Counted from the first letter of the stretch, positions 16,812 to 24,742 are shown. The stretch: DNA of 64,000 nt from Butyricicoccus sp. Marseille-Q5471 (GCF_951230135.1 NZ_CATNVC010000002.1:1-64000); one strand, 5' to 3'. Notes: generated by a model from the letters alone, not told the origin. Translations and numbers: made by a program.

Positions 16812-17096
16812 TTAATTCTCCTTCCTTTGCTTGAGCAGCTCCGTTAAATCGGTGATGAGGCTAAGCTGAGTTTCATCCGGCATACGCTTAATGGCAGCAC
16901 GAACATAGGCTTCCACCGCTTCAGGCGACTGGTCGCCTACCTCGATAAGCGCCACCTTCTGAATGCTGACTGCACCCTGACGGACATTCAGCTTCACGAT
17001 ATCGCCGTAGTCCAATCCGGATGCAGAGCGCATGTCCTTGGGAATCAGTACTCTGCCCTTACTGTCGATAATGCGGTATGTGTTTTTAGCGTTCAT
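16812..17096 (-). CDS. AbrB/SpoVT family DNA-binding protein
   Basis: 94 residues. The N-terminal swapped-hairpin DNA-binding domain reads YRIIDSKGRVLIPKDMRSAS, then GLDYGDIVKLNV, typical of AbrB/SpoVT/MazE. The C-terminal half is helical (SPEAVEAYVRAAIKRMPDE) and may be a partner or oligomerisation part. The start overlaps the upstream AbrB-like gene by four bases. It likely regulates element genes. No toxin gene is adjacent, so a toxin-antitoxin role is not supported. Confidence 0.82.
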   Translation of the reverse strand: MNAKNTYRIIDSKGRVLIPKDMRSASGLDYGDIVKLNVRQGAVSIQKVALIEVGDQSPEAVEAYVRAAIKRMPDETQLSLITDLTELLKQRKEN

Positions 17097-17530
17097 ACAA
17101 AGTAACCCTCCTTTCTCATAACCTCCCGAACGGTATCGGGGTGAATACCAAGCTCTTGAAAAAGCCCGGTCAGATCCTCTGGCAGCTGATTCAAAATATC
17201 TGAGGCAAAAATGACAATGGCACCGTCCCCACAGATGATTTCCAGATCACTGTCGGTGGAAATCCCTGCATCCTCCAGCAGCTCTGCTGGTAGATTCAAA
17301 CTGTTCTCGTCATCTGATTCATCCTCATCCTCCGGTGCATCCGACAAAGCACACAATGGTACGGCAACCTCGATGCCGGATTGGGTAAGTAAAAGCAAAG
17401 GTGCTGATTCCTCCGCCTGGGATGCAAGAATGACATCGACCTGTTCACCGGGCATCAGTCCTGCGGGAATAGCAGGAAGCGTCAGAAGTCCATGGGTATC
17501 GACGACCGCTTTTGTTTTCATAATTTTCAT
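17093..17530 (-). CDS. Degenerate tandem AbrB-like protein
   Basis: 145 residues. Two AbrB-like hairpin segments can be seen: VDTHGLLTLPAIPAGLMPGE with VDVILAS (about 9-37), and LNLPAELLEDAGISTDSDLE with IICGDGAIVIF (about 79-112). An acidic linker, EDEDESDDEN, separates them. The family is not named with certainty. The C-terminal end, HPDTVREVMRKEGYFV, is helical. It is coupled to the AbrB gene that follows, suggesting a regulator pair. Confidence 0.55.
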   Translation of the reverse strand: MKIMKTKAVVDTHGLLTLPAIPAGLMPGEQVDVILASQAEESAPLLLLTQSGIEVAVPLCALSDAPEDEDESDDENSLNLPAELLEDAGISTDSDLEIICGDGAIVIFASDILNQLPEDLTGLFQELGIHPDTVREVMRKEGYFV

Positions 17531-17572
17531 AGGATGTTTCCTCCTTCATAAATATCCCTTGCGGGAGTTGGG

Positions 17573-18502
17573 TTATTGGTCAAAGAAAAAACCGGCGTCA
17601 AAAAGATTGAGCTGTGATGGCATATCCAGCAACCTTTCGCCGGTATCATAGTTGGAAATCAGCACCTCGGCGTACTCACTGCCATTGTCATAGCGCTGTG
17701 CCAGATTATTAAGACGGCTGACCGATTCAATCTGAAAGTCTTTATACAGCTCCCGAATGAATTCGCAGTCATTGTAGCTGACCAGAAACTTACCCTTGCA
17801 GGCTGTCAGCGTATCCCGCAAACGGTAATGATCCTCCTTTCTGAATTCAACAGCGTAATGTCCTTCTGTCTGATAGTAGGGAGGATCGCAATAAATGAAA
17901 GCATTTTCTCTGTCGTACTGTCGGATGAGGTCTTCAAAGTCCTTGTTCTCTATGACCGTATCCTTTAAACGAACATTTGCCTGCCAGAGCAGGTGAAAGG
18001 CTTTCCGGATATCAAAGGGCTGACAGCCGAAGCTGGTGCATCCGCTTCCGTAACTGTATCGAATGAGTTTATAGAAGGCGGCGGCACGCTTGACATCATT
18101 CATGACTGCCTTTTCTGTAAGAATCTGCCGGATGTCTTCGTACTCAAGTGGGGAGATATATCGCTCGGCAAGTTCTAACTCCTTTGCGAGATACTCACTA
18201 GTGAATTCCTGCTTCTCCAAATATCTGCGAAGCACACCAAACTCATCTCGCCCATTCAGCGGCAGGAAATTCAGTTCCTGAATCAGTGCAAGGGTTTGCT
18301 CCTTAGCACACCGGAACATGTTCGTGAGGTCGTAGTTAAAATCGTTGTACACCTCCATGGCGGTATCAACCGGCCGACCAAACAGCACCCATCCACCGCC
18401 GCCGAAAACCTCAATATACCGCCCGAACTCTTTGGGCATCCGCTGATAGATTAGCTCCCGCAATGCTTTTTTTCCACCCACCCAGCTGATGATGCTGTTC
18501 AT
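17573..18502 (-). CDS. D12-class adenine-N6 DNA methyltransferase
   Basis: 309 residues from ATG 18502, which follows CAGGTG. The SAM-binding motif is IISWVGGKKALRE at the N-terminus with EVFGGGGWVLFG, and the catalytic DPPY motif is FIYCDPPYYQTEGHY (about 215-229). Layout and length match Dam/DpnM-type enzymes. No restriction endonuclease is adjacent, so it is an orphan methylase. Such enzymes in conjugative elements plausibly protect incoming DNA or affect regulation (inference). Confidence 0.87.
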   Translation of the reverse strand: MNSIISWVGGKKALRELIYQRMPKEFGRYIEVFGGGGWVLFGRPVDTAMEVYNDFNYDLTNMFRCAKEQTLALIQELNFLPLNGRDEFGVLRRYLEKQEFTSEYLAKELELAERYISPLEYEDIRQILTEKAVMNDVKRAAAFYKLIRYSYGSGCTSFGCQPFDIRKAFHLLWQANVRLKDTVIENKDFEDLIRQYDRENAFIYCDPPYYQTEGHYAVEFRKEDHYRLRDTLTACKGKFLVSYNDCEFIRELYKDFQIESVSRLNNLAQRYDNGSEYAEVLISNYDTGERLLDMPSQLNLFDAGFFFDQ

Positions 18503-18506
18503 TTTT

Positions 18507-18710
18507 TCACCTGCCTTTACTGCGGCGGTTGATGGCATCAACATCCGTTTTCATACATGTTCCATCCGGACTCCAGCAAATGAAACCGACACGGGGATAA
18601 GGACAGCCCTCGCACCGGGAACGCTCGGCTGGCAGTGGAACGCCATAACGTTTTGGTGGACCGGTTGCTCCCGCACCCGGCTTTTCTAATGGATTTGCTT
18701 TTTGATTCAT
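18507..18710 (-). CDS. Small Cys-containing element protein
   Basis: 67 residues. ATG 18710 follows GAAAGGAGC with good spacing. It has cysteines in RCEGCPYPRVGFICWSPDGT and MKTD, with spacing compatible with a metal-binding knuckle. No family name is known to me. Its stop lies four bases before the methylase start, so the two are co-transcribed. Confidence 0.55.
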   Translation of the reverse strand: MNQKANPLEKPGAGATGPPKRYGVPLPAERSRCEGCPYPRVGFICWSPDGTCMKTDVDAINRRSKGR

Positions 18711-18818
18711 GATTTATGCTCCTTTCGTTGAAAACAAAAAAGGCGCCGCCTTTTTCCAAAGACGATGCCTCATGTTTTCTTATTCTGTTAATGATAGTTG
18801 ATTCGGAAAAAAGAAAAA

Positions 18819-18853
18819 GCCCCTCTCAGTTTCAGGTGAAACTAAAAAGGCGC
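18819..18853 (-). terminator. Terminator-like hairpin
   Basis: Leftward, a stem built on AGTTTCA/TGAAACT and outer GCC/GGC is followed by TTTTTCTTTTTT. The flanking TCAATATGTAGC is nearly identical to the sequence at the stop of the 21,512-21,838 gene, suggesting the decayed 3' end of a related gene. Confidence 0.5.
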
Positions 18854-18948
18854 TACATATTGAGATGTGTTCCACTGCACCTTTGGGTTCTCGCAGCGAA
18901 ATCATTAACGATAACATAGGTTCATACATCCTATGCAAATGTTACCGC

Positions 18949-18977
18949 TTTACAAAAAGCGAAATATTGCGTACAAT
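18949..18977 (+). promoter_or_regulatory. Sigma-A promoter of the XRE-umuC-yolD unit
   Basis: TTTACA (18,949-18,954), a 17-base spacer, then TACAAT (18,972-18,977), ending about 70 bases before the XRE start codon. Confidence 0.7.
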
Positions 18978-18979
18978 AC

Positions 18980-18996
18980 GAGCAGTTGAACTGCTC
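18980..18996. promoter_or_regulatory. Palindromic operator, likely XRE autorepression site
   Basis: GAGCAGTT-G-AACTGCTC is a perfect 8-bp inverted repeat starting three bases after the -10 box. A half-site copy, AGCAGTT, recurs at 19,009-19,015. Position over the transcription start is typical of a repressor operator. The XRE protein encoded just downstream is the natural candidate to bind it. Confidence 0.6.
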
Positions 18997-19049
18997 AATG
19001 AAAGCTGTAGCAGTTCAGTGTTCTTATTGTATAAGGAGTGATCATCAGG

Positions 19050-19430
19050 ATGACCTTCGGGGATAAATTCAAGCAGGAAAGAAGCAGGCTTGGCTTAACA
19101 CAACAGGAAACAGCAGACGGTCTGCAAATTAACCGCCGCATGATCACACGATATGAAACCGGGATCTCGTTTCCCCGCTCCAGAGATGCCTATAAAAAGA
19201 TTGCCGGCTTTTTCGGAGTGGATGTTAACTACCTGCTGTCCGAAGATCAGGAGCTTACTGTCGTTGCCACTGAGCAGTATGGAAGCCGGGGCATGAAGCA
19301 AGCGCAGGAGATCATTGACGGATTAGCCAGTTTATTTGCTGGCGATACTTTGTCTGAGCAGGATAAACATACAGTTATGAAGGCATTGCAGGATGTTTAC
19401 AGGGAATCGAGAGCAATGAAAACAGGTTAA
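19050..19430 (+). CDS. XRE family transcriptional repressor
   Basis: 126 residues from ATG 19,050 (MTFGDKFKQER). AAGGAG lies 11 bases upstream, and a GTG at 19,038 is too close to it. The N-terminal helix-turn-helix is RSRLGLTQQETADGLQINRR, then MITRYETGISFPR. The C-terminal 60 residues have no peptidase motif, so this is a Cro/CI-like repressor without self-cleavage. It leads a rightward unit with the UmuC-like polymerase, a pairing that suggests control of the repair genes or of element activation. Confidence 0.83.
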   Translation: MTFGDKFKQERSRLGLTQQETADGLQINRRMITRYETGISFPRSRDAYKKIAGFFGVDVNYLLSEDQELTVVATEQYGSRGMKQAQEIIDGLASLFAGDTLSEQDKHTVMKALQDVYRESRAMKTG

Positions 19431-19472
19431 TTTTAATCGGCGCAGATAAACACTAAAAGGAGGTAATGAACG

Positions 19473-21002
19473 ATGAAGTCAGAAAATAGAACCTATATTG
19501 CTATCGACCTGAAGTCGTTCTATGCCTCCGTAGAGTGTATTGAACGCAATCTTAATCCAATGACCACAAACCTTGTGGTCGCTGATGCCAGCCGGACAGA
19601 AAAGACAATTTGCCTTGCGGTTTCTCCTTCTCTGAAAGCATATGGCATTCCGGGAAGAGCCAGGCTGTTTGAGGTCGTACAAAAAGTAAAGGAAGCCAAT
19701 GCTCGAAGACAACAGAAAGTATCTGGCCGCAGTTTTACTGGCGCATCTTATCATGATGCCGAACTGAAAGCATCACCTACTCTCTCCCTTGATTATATCG
19801 TTGCGCCTCCACGTATGGCTCTGTATATGGAATATAGCACAAGCATTTACAATGTTTATCTTAAGTACATTGCACCCGAGGACATCCATGTTTACTCCAT
19901 CGATGAGGTGTTCATGGACGTTACAGCATATTTAAATACCTATCAGCTCACAGCGCATGAGCTTGCCATGAAGATCATTCTTGATGTCCTGGACACCACT
20001 GGCATCACAGCAACCGCTGGTATTGGGACAAACCTCTACCTCTGTAAAATTGCAATGGACATTGGGGCAAAGCATATCCAGGCAGATAAAAACGGTGTTC
20101 GGATTGCGGAACTGGATGAGATGGCTTACCGCCGCTCCCTATGGACGCATCGTCCTCTTACTGACTTCTGGCGTGTGGGGAGAGGCTATGCAAAAAAACT
20201 TGAGGAACATGGACTCTATACAATGGGCGATGTTGCACGATGTTCCATTGGTAAATCTACTGATTACTACAATGAAGCCTTGTTATATAAACTGTTCGGC
20301 ATCAATGCGGAATTGCTGATCGATCATGCCTGGGGGTGGGAGCCATGCACCATTGCCGACGTCAAGGCATATAAGCCCAGCACAAACAGCATTGGATCTG
20401 GTCAGGTACTGCATTGTCCTTATTCCTTTGACAAAGCAAAACTGATTGTTCGTGAAATGACCGAGCTGCTGGTACTGGATCTGGTTGATAAAGGGCTTGT
20501 GACCGACCAGCTGGTTTTAACAATAGGTTATGACATTCAAAACCTTCAGGACCCGGATTTGAGGAAGTCCTATCATGGCGAGGTAACCACAGATCATTAT
20601 GGTCGCGTCATACCAAAGCACGCCCATGGCACAGGCAATCTTGGTAAACACACCTCCTCGACAAAACTGATCATGAAGGCTGTTATGGAACTGTTTGACC
20701 GCATCGTTGACAAAAAACTTCTGATCAGAAGAATCAACATCACTGCCAACCATGTGATTGATGAAGCGTCAATGCCAAAACCCGATGCCTTTGAGCAGCT
20801 TGATTTATTTACGGACTATGAAGCAGTCCGTGAAAGGCAAGCCGAAGAAGAAACCGAGCTCCAACGGGAAAAGAAAATGCAGAGTGCGATGCTGGCGATC
20901 AAAAAAAAGTTTGGAAAGAATGCAATCCTGAAAGGCACCAACCTGGAGGAAGGTGCAACGACCATAGACCGAAATAACCAGATTGGAGGGCATAAGGCAT
21001 GA
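19473..21002 (+). CDS. Y-family DNA polymerase (UmuC/DinB-like)
   Basis: 509 residues. Lesion-bypass polymerase. The palm motif IAIDLKSFYASVECIERNLN has the metal Asp and the steric-gate region. The second acidic motif, DIHVYSIDEVFMDVT, supplies the catalytic D-E pair. A helix-hairpin-helix region follows (DFWRVGRGYAKKLEEHGLYT), and the C-terminal little-finger domain ends in a Glu/Lys-rich tail. UvsE/UmuD partners are not present. Mobile-element copies of this type are common in Firmicutes. AGGAGGTAATGAACG precedes ATG. Confidence 0.88.
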   Translation: MKSENRTYIAIDLKSFYASVECIERNLNPMTTNLVVADASRTEKTICLAVSPSLKAYGIPGRARLFEVVQKVKEANARRQQKVSGRSFTGASYHDAELKASPTLSLDYIVAPPRMALYMEYSTSIYNVYLKYIAPEDIHVYSIDEVFMDVTAYLNTYQLTAHELAMKIILDVLDTTGITATAGIGTNLYLCKIAMDIGAKHIQADKNGVRIAELDEMAYRRSLWTHRPLTDFWRVGRGYAKKLEEHGLYTMGDVARCSIGKSTDYYNEALLYKLFGINAELLIDHAWGWEPCTIADVKAYKPSTNSIGSGQVLHCPYSFDKAKLIVREMTELLVLDLVDKGLVTDQLVLTIGYDIQNLQDPDLRKSYHGEVTTDHYGRVIPKHAHGTGNLGKHTSSTKLIMKAVMELFDRIVDKKLLIRRINITANHVIDEASMPKPDAFEQLDLFTDYEAVRERQAEEETELQREKKMQSAMLAIKKKFGKNAILKGTNLEEGATTIDRNNQIGGHKA

Positions 21003-21421
21003 AGAATTCTTATGACGATATTATCAATTTACCTCATCATGTTTCTGCGACCCGTCCCCATATGCTTGCCCTCGACCGCGCAGCACAGTTTTCTCCCTTT
21101 GCCGCTCTGACTGGTTATGAAGCAGCAGTCAAAGAAACTGCTCGGCTGACGGATGAACAGGTAGAGCTGGATGAGGACTCCAAGGCTGCTTTGGAAATGA
21201 AGCTACGTATTCTGTCGAATGAACTTTTTAACCATCCGAAGGTCGAGATCACTTACTTCCAAGCCGATGCGAAAAAAGGCGGCGGCGCATATATCAATGC
21301 AATCGGTACAATAAAGAAAATAGATGAATACGAGAGAGTTCTTCTCATGATGGATGGGACAAAGATACCGATTGAAGCGATCATCGAAATCGAAGGTGAG
21401 CTTTTTCAGGCATATCTTTAA
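20999..21421 (+). CDS. YolD-like protein
   Basis: 140 residues. It matches YolD-like proteins, which typically accompany UmuC-like polymerases: a conserved opening YDDIINLPHHVSATRPHMLA, then DRAAQFSPFAALTGYE, and a C-terminal beta domain with GTIKKIDEYERVLLMMDGTK. YolD is thought to regulate or assist the polymerase. The start overlaps the polymerase stop by four bases (ATGA), so the pair is translated together. Confidence 0.82.
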   Translation: MKNSYDDIINLPHHVSATRPHMLALDRAAQFSPFAALTGYEAAVKETARLTDEQVELDEDSKAALEMKLRILSNELFNHPKVEITYFQADAKKGGGAYINAIGTIKKIDEYERVLLMMDGTKIPIEAIIEIEGELFQAYL

Positions 21422-21477
21422 TATCCTCTACCTGATAGTCTAATCAACGACTTGCACTCTTTCTCTGAAATAAAAAA

Positions 21478-21513
21478 AGCACCCTTCTGTTTCAATTCAT
21501 ACTGATGGGTGCT
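21478..21513 (-). terminator. Rho-independent terminator
   Basis: AGCACCC (21,478-21,484) pairs with GGGTGCT (21,507-21,513). Leftward it is followed by seven T residues and it overlaps the stop codon of the 21,512-21,838 gene. Confidence 0.75.
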
Positions 21514-21838
21514 ACATATTGAGTTGCATCCCTTGATCGGGATAGAGAATGGCGAGGCGAGAGGTTTGCAGCTCTACCACTTCACCAGTTTCAATCATTT
21601 CACGATGCAGAGCAATCCAACTTAAATCCTCCGCACCAGCAGGTTTGGGAGGACCGTGCCCATAACGAAAAGATTTTACGATCACGGCGATGTACTCGGA
21701 TGCACCACAGTCCTCAAGAAGCTCCGTGTATAGATTGGACCGTTGTATGTCATCTACCTCCGGAATACCGCTCATAATTCCAGCATCGCGAATTCCTGTA
21801 TTGGTTTCCAGACCAATGATAGAAAAAATTTTGCTCAT
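21512..21838 (-). CDS. Element-encoded hypothetical protein
   Basis: 108 residues, soluble, no recognised domain. GGAGGT lies 10 bases before ATG. The sequence MSKIFSIIGLETNTGIRDAG is followed by an acidic helix LYTELLEDCGASEYIAVIVK and a C-terminus ending in YPDQGMQLNM. It stands alone between the convergent yolD gene and the element end. A strong hairpin lies in its 5' leader. Confidence 0.55.
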   Translation of the reverse strand: MSKIFSIIGLETNTGIRDAGIMSGIPEVDDIQRSNLYTELLEDCGASEYIAVIVKSFRYGHGPPKPAGAEDLSWIALHREMIETGEVVELQTSRLAILYPDQGMQLNM

Positions 21839-21897
21839 GATGAATTTGACCTCCTACATTTTATAGTTTCTGTGTCATAAAAAATGGGAACAAAAAA

Positions 21898-21943
21898 GAG
21901 GCTAAGTCTGCAGGTCATTAAAGTTGACCTGAACCTTAGCCTC
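21898..21943 (-). terminator. Strong hairpin terminator in the leader of the 21,512-21,838 gene
   Basis: GAGGCTAAG (21,898-21,906) pairs with CTTAGCCTC (21,935-21,943), with an inner AGGTCA/TGACCT pair, and leftward is followed by TTTTTTG. It ends leftward transcripts entering from the element end or rlmD. Alternatively it could attenuate the gene 60 bases downstream. Confidence 0.7.
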
Positions 21944-22238
21944 TTAATTTTCAACTGATAATATATTCACTTCTGCAAATCAATATAAAATTTCATTTCA
22001 TAGTTGTGTAAGCTCTGAACCGTCTTGTAATTTCATCATCTTATTATGGTCGTATGACACCCTTACGAAGAATATTATCCCGGTTTTTTTAGCTACCTTC
22101 TCTTAACCCAAAACTATCGAATTTTCTTAAAATCATCTATGTCATCTGTGGAAGGGGCAAAAAAACGGGGTCAAAAATCGCATTTTTTGAGCTCTGAAAC
22201 CGGTCATTTTCGAGCCAAAAACCACAATATATTGTGGT
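21944..22238. other. AT-rich element end with 18-bp palindrome; probable attachment region
   Basis: No gene is seen. ACCACAATATATTGTGGT at 22,221-22,238 is a perfect palindrome, and its half ACCACAATA recurs at 22,263-22,271 inside the last codons of rlmD. The 3' end of rlmD (rumA) is a known insertion site for Firmicutes phages and integrative elements. The change from element genes to chromosomal genes occurs here. The other junction lies outside the window, so the core cannot be fixed. Confidence 0.5.
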
Positions 22239-23624
22239 CTAACTCCTATTTTTCTTGTCCGAACCACAATACGTCATCATTATCACTGCTTCAACATGAT
22301 GCGTCCGCGGGAAAAGGTCGAAGGCGGTTGCCTGTTCAACCTGATACCCCTGCGCCGTAAATTCCTTTAAATCCCGCGCAAGCGTCGCAGGATCGCATGA
22401 GATATAAACCACACGCGGCGGCGCCATGCAAACAATCGCGTCAATCGCATTTTGATCGAGTCCCTTGCGCGGCGGATCGACCGTCAGCACCTCCGGCTTT
22501 TCTCCTCGCTCCGCCAGCATAGCCGCGGCCTGCCCCGCGTCTGCGCAGATAAACTCCGCATTGGAGATGCCGTTACGGGATGCATTTTCTGTCGCATTCT
22601 CAATTGCCTGCGGCACAATCTCCACACCAATTACTCTTCTTGCCTGCTTTGCCAGTGCAAGCGTAATCGTACCGGCGCCGCAGTAAAGGTCAATGACAGT
22701 CTCCTGCCCTGTCAGCTTGGCATACTCCAGTGCGCAGGCGTAGAGCCGCTCTGTTTGTGCATGATTCACCTGATAAAATGCCTGCGGTGACAGCAGAAAA
22801 GAATTGCCGCAAAGCCGATCTTCAAGCAGCACTTCACCCCAAACCGCCATGGTGCGATCGCCCAAAATCACATTGTCTGTTCGCTTATTCACATTGAGCA
22901 GTACACCGGTCAAACCGCTGATTTGCTCGCGCAGCGTTTGCACCAACGCATCAAGCGCAGGCAGTTTTTTATTCGTCACAACCAGTGTCAGCTGACACTC
23001 ACCGCTCGACTCGCCCGTGCGCACATAAATATGACGCACCAGTCCGGTGTTTTTTGTCTCATCATACGGCTGCACGCCATTTTGCTGCATCCACTCGCGC
23101 ACCAACCGCGCAATGCAATCCGCGGTTTGCGACTGAATCAGGCACGCTTCATTCGGCACGATATCATGGCTGCGCTGACGGTAAAAGCCCGTCACAACGC
23201 TCCCCTCACGGTCAAGACCGACCGGATACTGCGCCTTATTGCGGTAGTGCACCGTCGATGGCGCACCAACGATGCCGCGCAGCACCGCGCCATCCAGACC
23301 GCCGATGCGTGTGAGCGCATCCCGCACCTTTTTTTCCTTTGCACGCAGTTCTTCCTCATAGCTGATATGCTGAAAGCAACAGCCGCCGCACTGTCCCGCA
23401 TGCTCACACGCCGGTTCAATGCGATACTTGGAAGGCACAATAATCTGCTCAATCCGCCCAAATGCAACGTTCTTTGTCACTTTGGTAATGCGAATGTCAC
23501 ACTGATCCCCCACCGCCGTACGCGGCACAAAAATCGCGCGTCCGTCCAGTTTGGCTACACCGGTGCCGTCCGCTGTATAATCTATGATTTGCACACGATA
23601 AATTTTATTTTTAATAAGCTCCAT
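22239..23624 (-). CDS. rlmD: 23S rRNA (uracil-1939-C5)-methyltransferase RlmD
   Basis: 461 residues from ATG 23,624, preceded by GGAGCTCGGAACAG. An N-terminal TRAM domain (about 1-60) is followed by the iron-sulphur cysteines CEHAGQCGGCCF, the SAM-binding VIDLYCGAGTITLALA (about 315-330), and the catalytic cysteine in VYISCDPATLARDL. This is the RumA/RlmD/RlmCD group in Firmicutes. The extreme C-terminus after HHVEAVIMM (TYCGSDKKNRS) is not family-like and overlaps the attachment region, so the element has probably replaced the native tail without harming the catalytic domain. Confidence 0.9.
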   Translation of the reverse strand: MELIKNKIYRVQIIDYTADGTGVAKLDGRAIFVPRTAVGDQCDIRITKVTKNVAFGRIEQIIVPSKYRIEPACEHAGQCGGCCFQHISYEEELRAKEKKVRDALTRIGGLDGAVLRGIVGAPSTVHYRNKAQYPVGLDREGSVVTGFYRQRSHDIVPNEACLIQSQTADCIARLVREWMQQNGVQPYDETKNTGLVRHIYVRTGESSGECQLTLVVTNKKLPALDALVQTLREQISGLTGVLLNVNKRTDNVILGDRTMAVWGEVLLEDRLCGNSFLLSPQAFYQVNHAQTERLYACALEYAKLTGQETVIDLYCGAGTITLALAKQARRVIGVEIVPQAIENATENASRNGISNAEFICADAGQAAAMLAERGEKPEVLTVDPPRKGLDQNAIDAIVCMAPPRVVYISCDPATLARDLKEFTAQGYQVEQATAFDLFPRTHHVEAVIMMTYCGSDKKNRS

Positions 23625-23706
23625 TCTGTTCCGAGCTCCTTTTTTATTTGGTATCTGTATTATATCATGCCCACTGCACATACTGCAAACGAAAGGAGCG
23701 AACCGT

Positions 23707-23922
23707 ATGGATAAGAAAGAGGTTTCCGGCAATATCCCCTTTGACTTTCTCAGCGAAATGGGACACAGTACCCGTGCGATGGATCGCTTTTTTGAATTAA
23801 CGCCCGAAGAGCGCGAGCATCTGATTGAGCATGCGTCAATCGGTGAGCCCGCAGAGGAGCGTATTCGCAGCACACTGTCCTCCTTAGAAGAAGGCGGCGA
23901 GGGGTATTGGGAACGATATTAA
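23707..23922 (+). CDS. Small hypothetical protein
   Basis: 71 residues. ATG 23,707 follows GAAAGGAGC. Sequence IPFDFLSEMGHSTRAMDRFF leads into an acidic helix TPEEREHLIEHAS. It is Glu-rich, with no signal or membrane segment. It is divergent from rlmD and closed by its own terminator, so it is probably a real one-gene unit. The function is unknown. Confidence 0.65.
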   Translation: MDKKEVSGNIPFDFLSEMGHSTRAMDRFFELTPEEREHLIEHASIGEPAEERIRSTLSSLEEGGEGYWERY

Positions 23923-23927
23923 AAAAA

Positions 23928-23946
23928 AGCGCCCGTTACGGGCGCT
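23928..23946. terminator. Bidirectional terminator
   Basis: AGCGCCCG-TTA-CGGGCGCT with A8 before and TTTTC after. It is shared by the small gene and the convergent thiT. Confidence 0.8.
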
Positions 23947-23951
23947 TTTCT

Positions 23952-24524
23952 TTATTCTGCACTGCCAAACAGTGCAGGTGCAACTTTGAACAGAACCGCC
24001 GCGGTCAGCGTGGTCAGAATGGTTTCAGGTACCATGTAGCTGGCGTTATAGCCTAGTGAATAAATCACCGCACCCATGCCATCCGTCACAATCGAGCCCC
24101 AAATCAGGAAGCCGGACAGGAACGAGCACAGGAAGCGAATCAAGCACACCACAGCCGTGCCGACAACGACGCCCGCCATACGGTTTTTGAAAGGCTTTGC
24201 AAACACACAGGCAGTGCCAAGCATGGTAAAGGCGACGATATAATCGAGCATAATCATGCCGAAATACGCCAAAACCGTACCGGCCGGAGGCGCGTACCAA
24301 CCGGTCATCATCTGCAGCAGCGCGCAGGCAAGGCCGGTTATCATACCCCATTTAGGCCCGTGACGGAACGACACCAGCACGAACGGCAGCATCGACACCA
24401 GTGTGACCGATCCGCCGTTGGGCAGCTCGTAAATCTTGACCATCATCAGCACAGTGCCGATGGCAATCATCAGCGCACATTCTACCAGAATGTGCACGCG
24501 GCTCATATTTTTGGTCTCACTCAT
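23952..24524 (-). CDS. thiT: Thiamine ECF transporter substrate-binding component ThiT
   Basis: 190 residues, six hydrophobic helices. Membrane S component that binds thiamine and works with a shared ECF energising module encoded elsewhere. The family-like segment is LPNGGSVTLVSMLPFVLVSF, then RHGPKWGMITGLACALLQ. The upstream TPP riboswitch independently supports thiamine as substrate. The start at 24,524 gives the usual ThiT length. Confidence 0.88.
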   Translation of the reverse strand: MSETKNMSRVHILVECALMIAIGTVLMMVKIYELPNGGSVTLVSMLPFVLVSFRHGPKWGMITGLACALLQMMTGWYAPPAGTVLAYFGMIMLDYIVAFTMLGTACVFAKPFKNRMAGVVVGTAVVCLIRFLCSFLSGFLIWGSIVTDGMGAVIYSLGYNASYMVPETILTTLTAAVLFKVAPALFGSAE

Positions 24525-24558
24525 TTGAATTCCCCCGATTTTGATGTTTCAAGACAAA

Positions 24559-24588
24559 AAACGCCTCCGGCAGCTGGCCGAAGGCGTT
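24559..24588 (-). terminator. Riboswitch expression-platform terminator
   Basis: Leftward, AACGCCTTCGG pairs with CCGGAGGCGTT followed by TTTTTTG. It sits between the TPP aptamer and the thiT start, so thiamine pyrophosphate should end transcription early. Confidence 0.8.
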
Positions 24589-24619
24589 CAAACGCGATTT
24601 CCGCACGCCAAACGGCGTG

Positions 24620-24710
24620 CATTCCGTATCTGACTCCCTCCGCCGGCATAATCCGGATCAGGTTCATAGGGTATTTCTCAGCCGCTTTGAGCGGCACCCC
24701 TGTCTTGTTG
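24620..24710 (-). promoter_or_regulatory. TPP riboswitch (THI element)
   Basis: Leftward, the conserved aptamer blocks appear in order: GGGGTGCC, GGCTGAGA, ACCC, GAACCTGATCCGG, TAATGCCGGCG, GAGGGAGTCA. This is the canonical TPP-binding fold, followed by a terminator and thiT. Confidence 0.95.
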
Positions 24711-24742
24711 TGCTTTTAGTATAGCAGAGGAATTTTTTTATG

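Larger units (their letters stand above)
18711..19049. other. Divergent regulatory region of the element
   Basis: No convincing gene. It holds a self-complementary block, AAAAAGGC/GCCTTTTT near 18,736-18,755, just upstream of the leftward gene. A terminator-like hairpin is at 18,819-18,853. An inverted repeat CATAGG (18,915-18,920) and CCTATG (18,930-18,935) is present, as are the rightward promoter and operator listed separately. A 41-codon leftward frame at about 18,780-18,905 has no ribosome site and is not called. Confidence 0.6.

Noticed and set aside
18780-18905. 41-codon leftward ORF (MISLREPKG...)
   Set aside because: No ribosome site, and it runs straight through a terminator-like hairpin; treated as spacer.
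22000-24000. Integrase gene next to the right boundary of the element
   Set aside because: None is present between the last element gene and rlmD; it must lie at the other end, outside the window.
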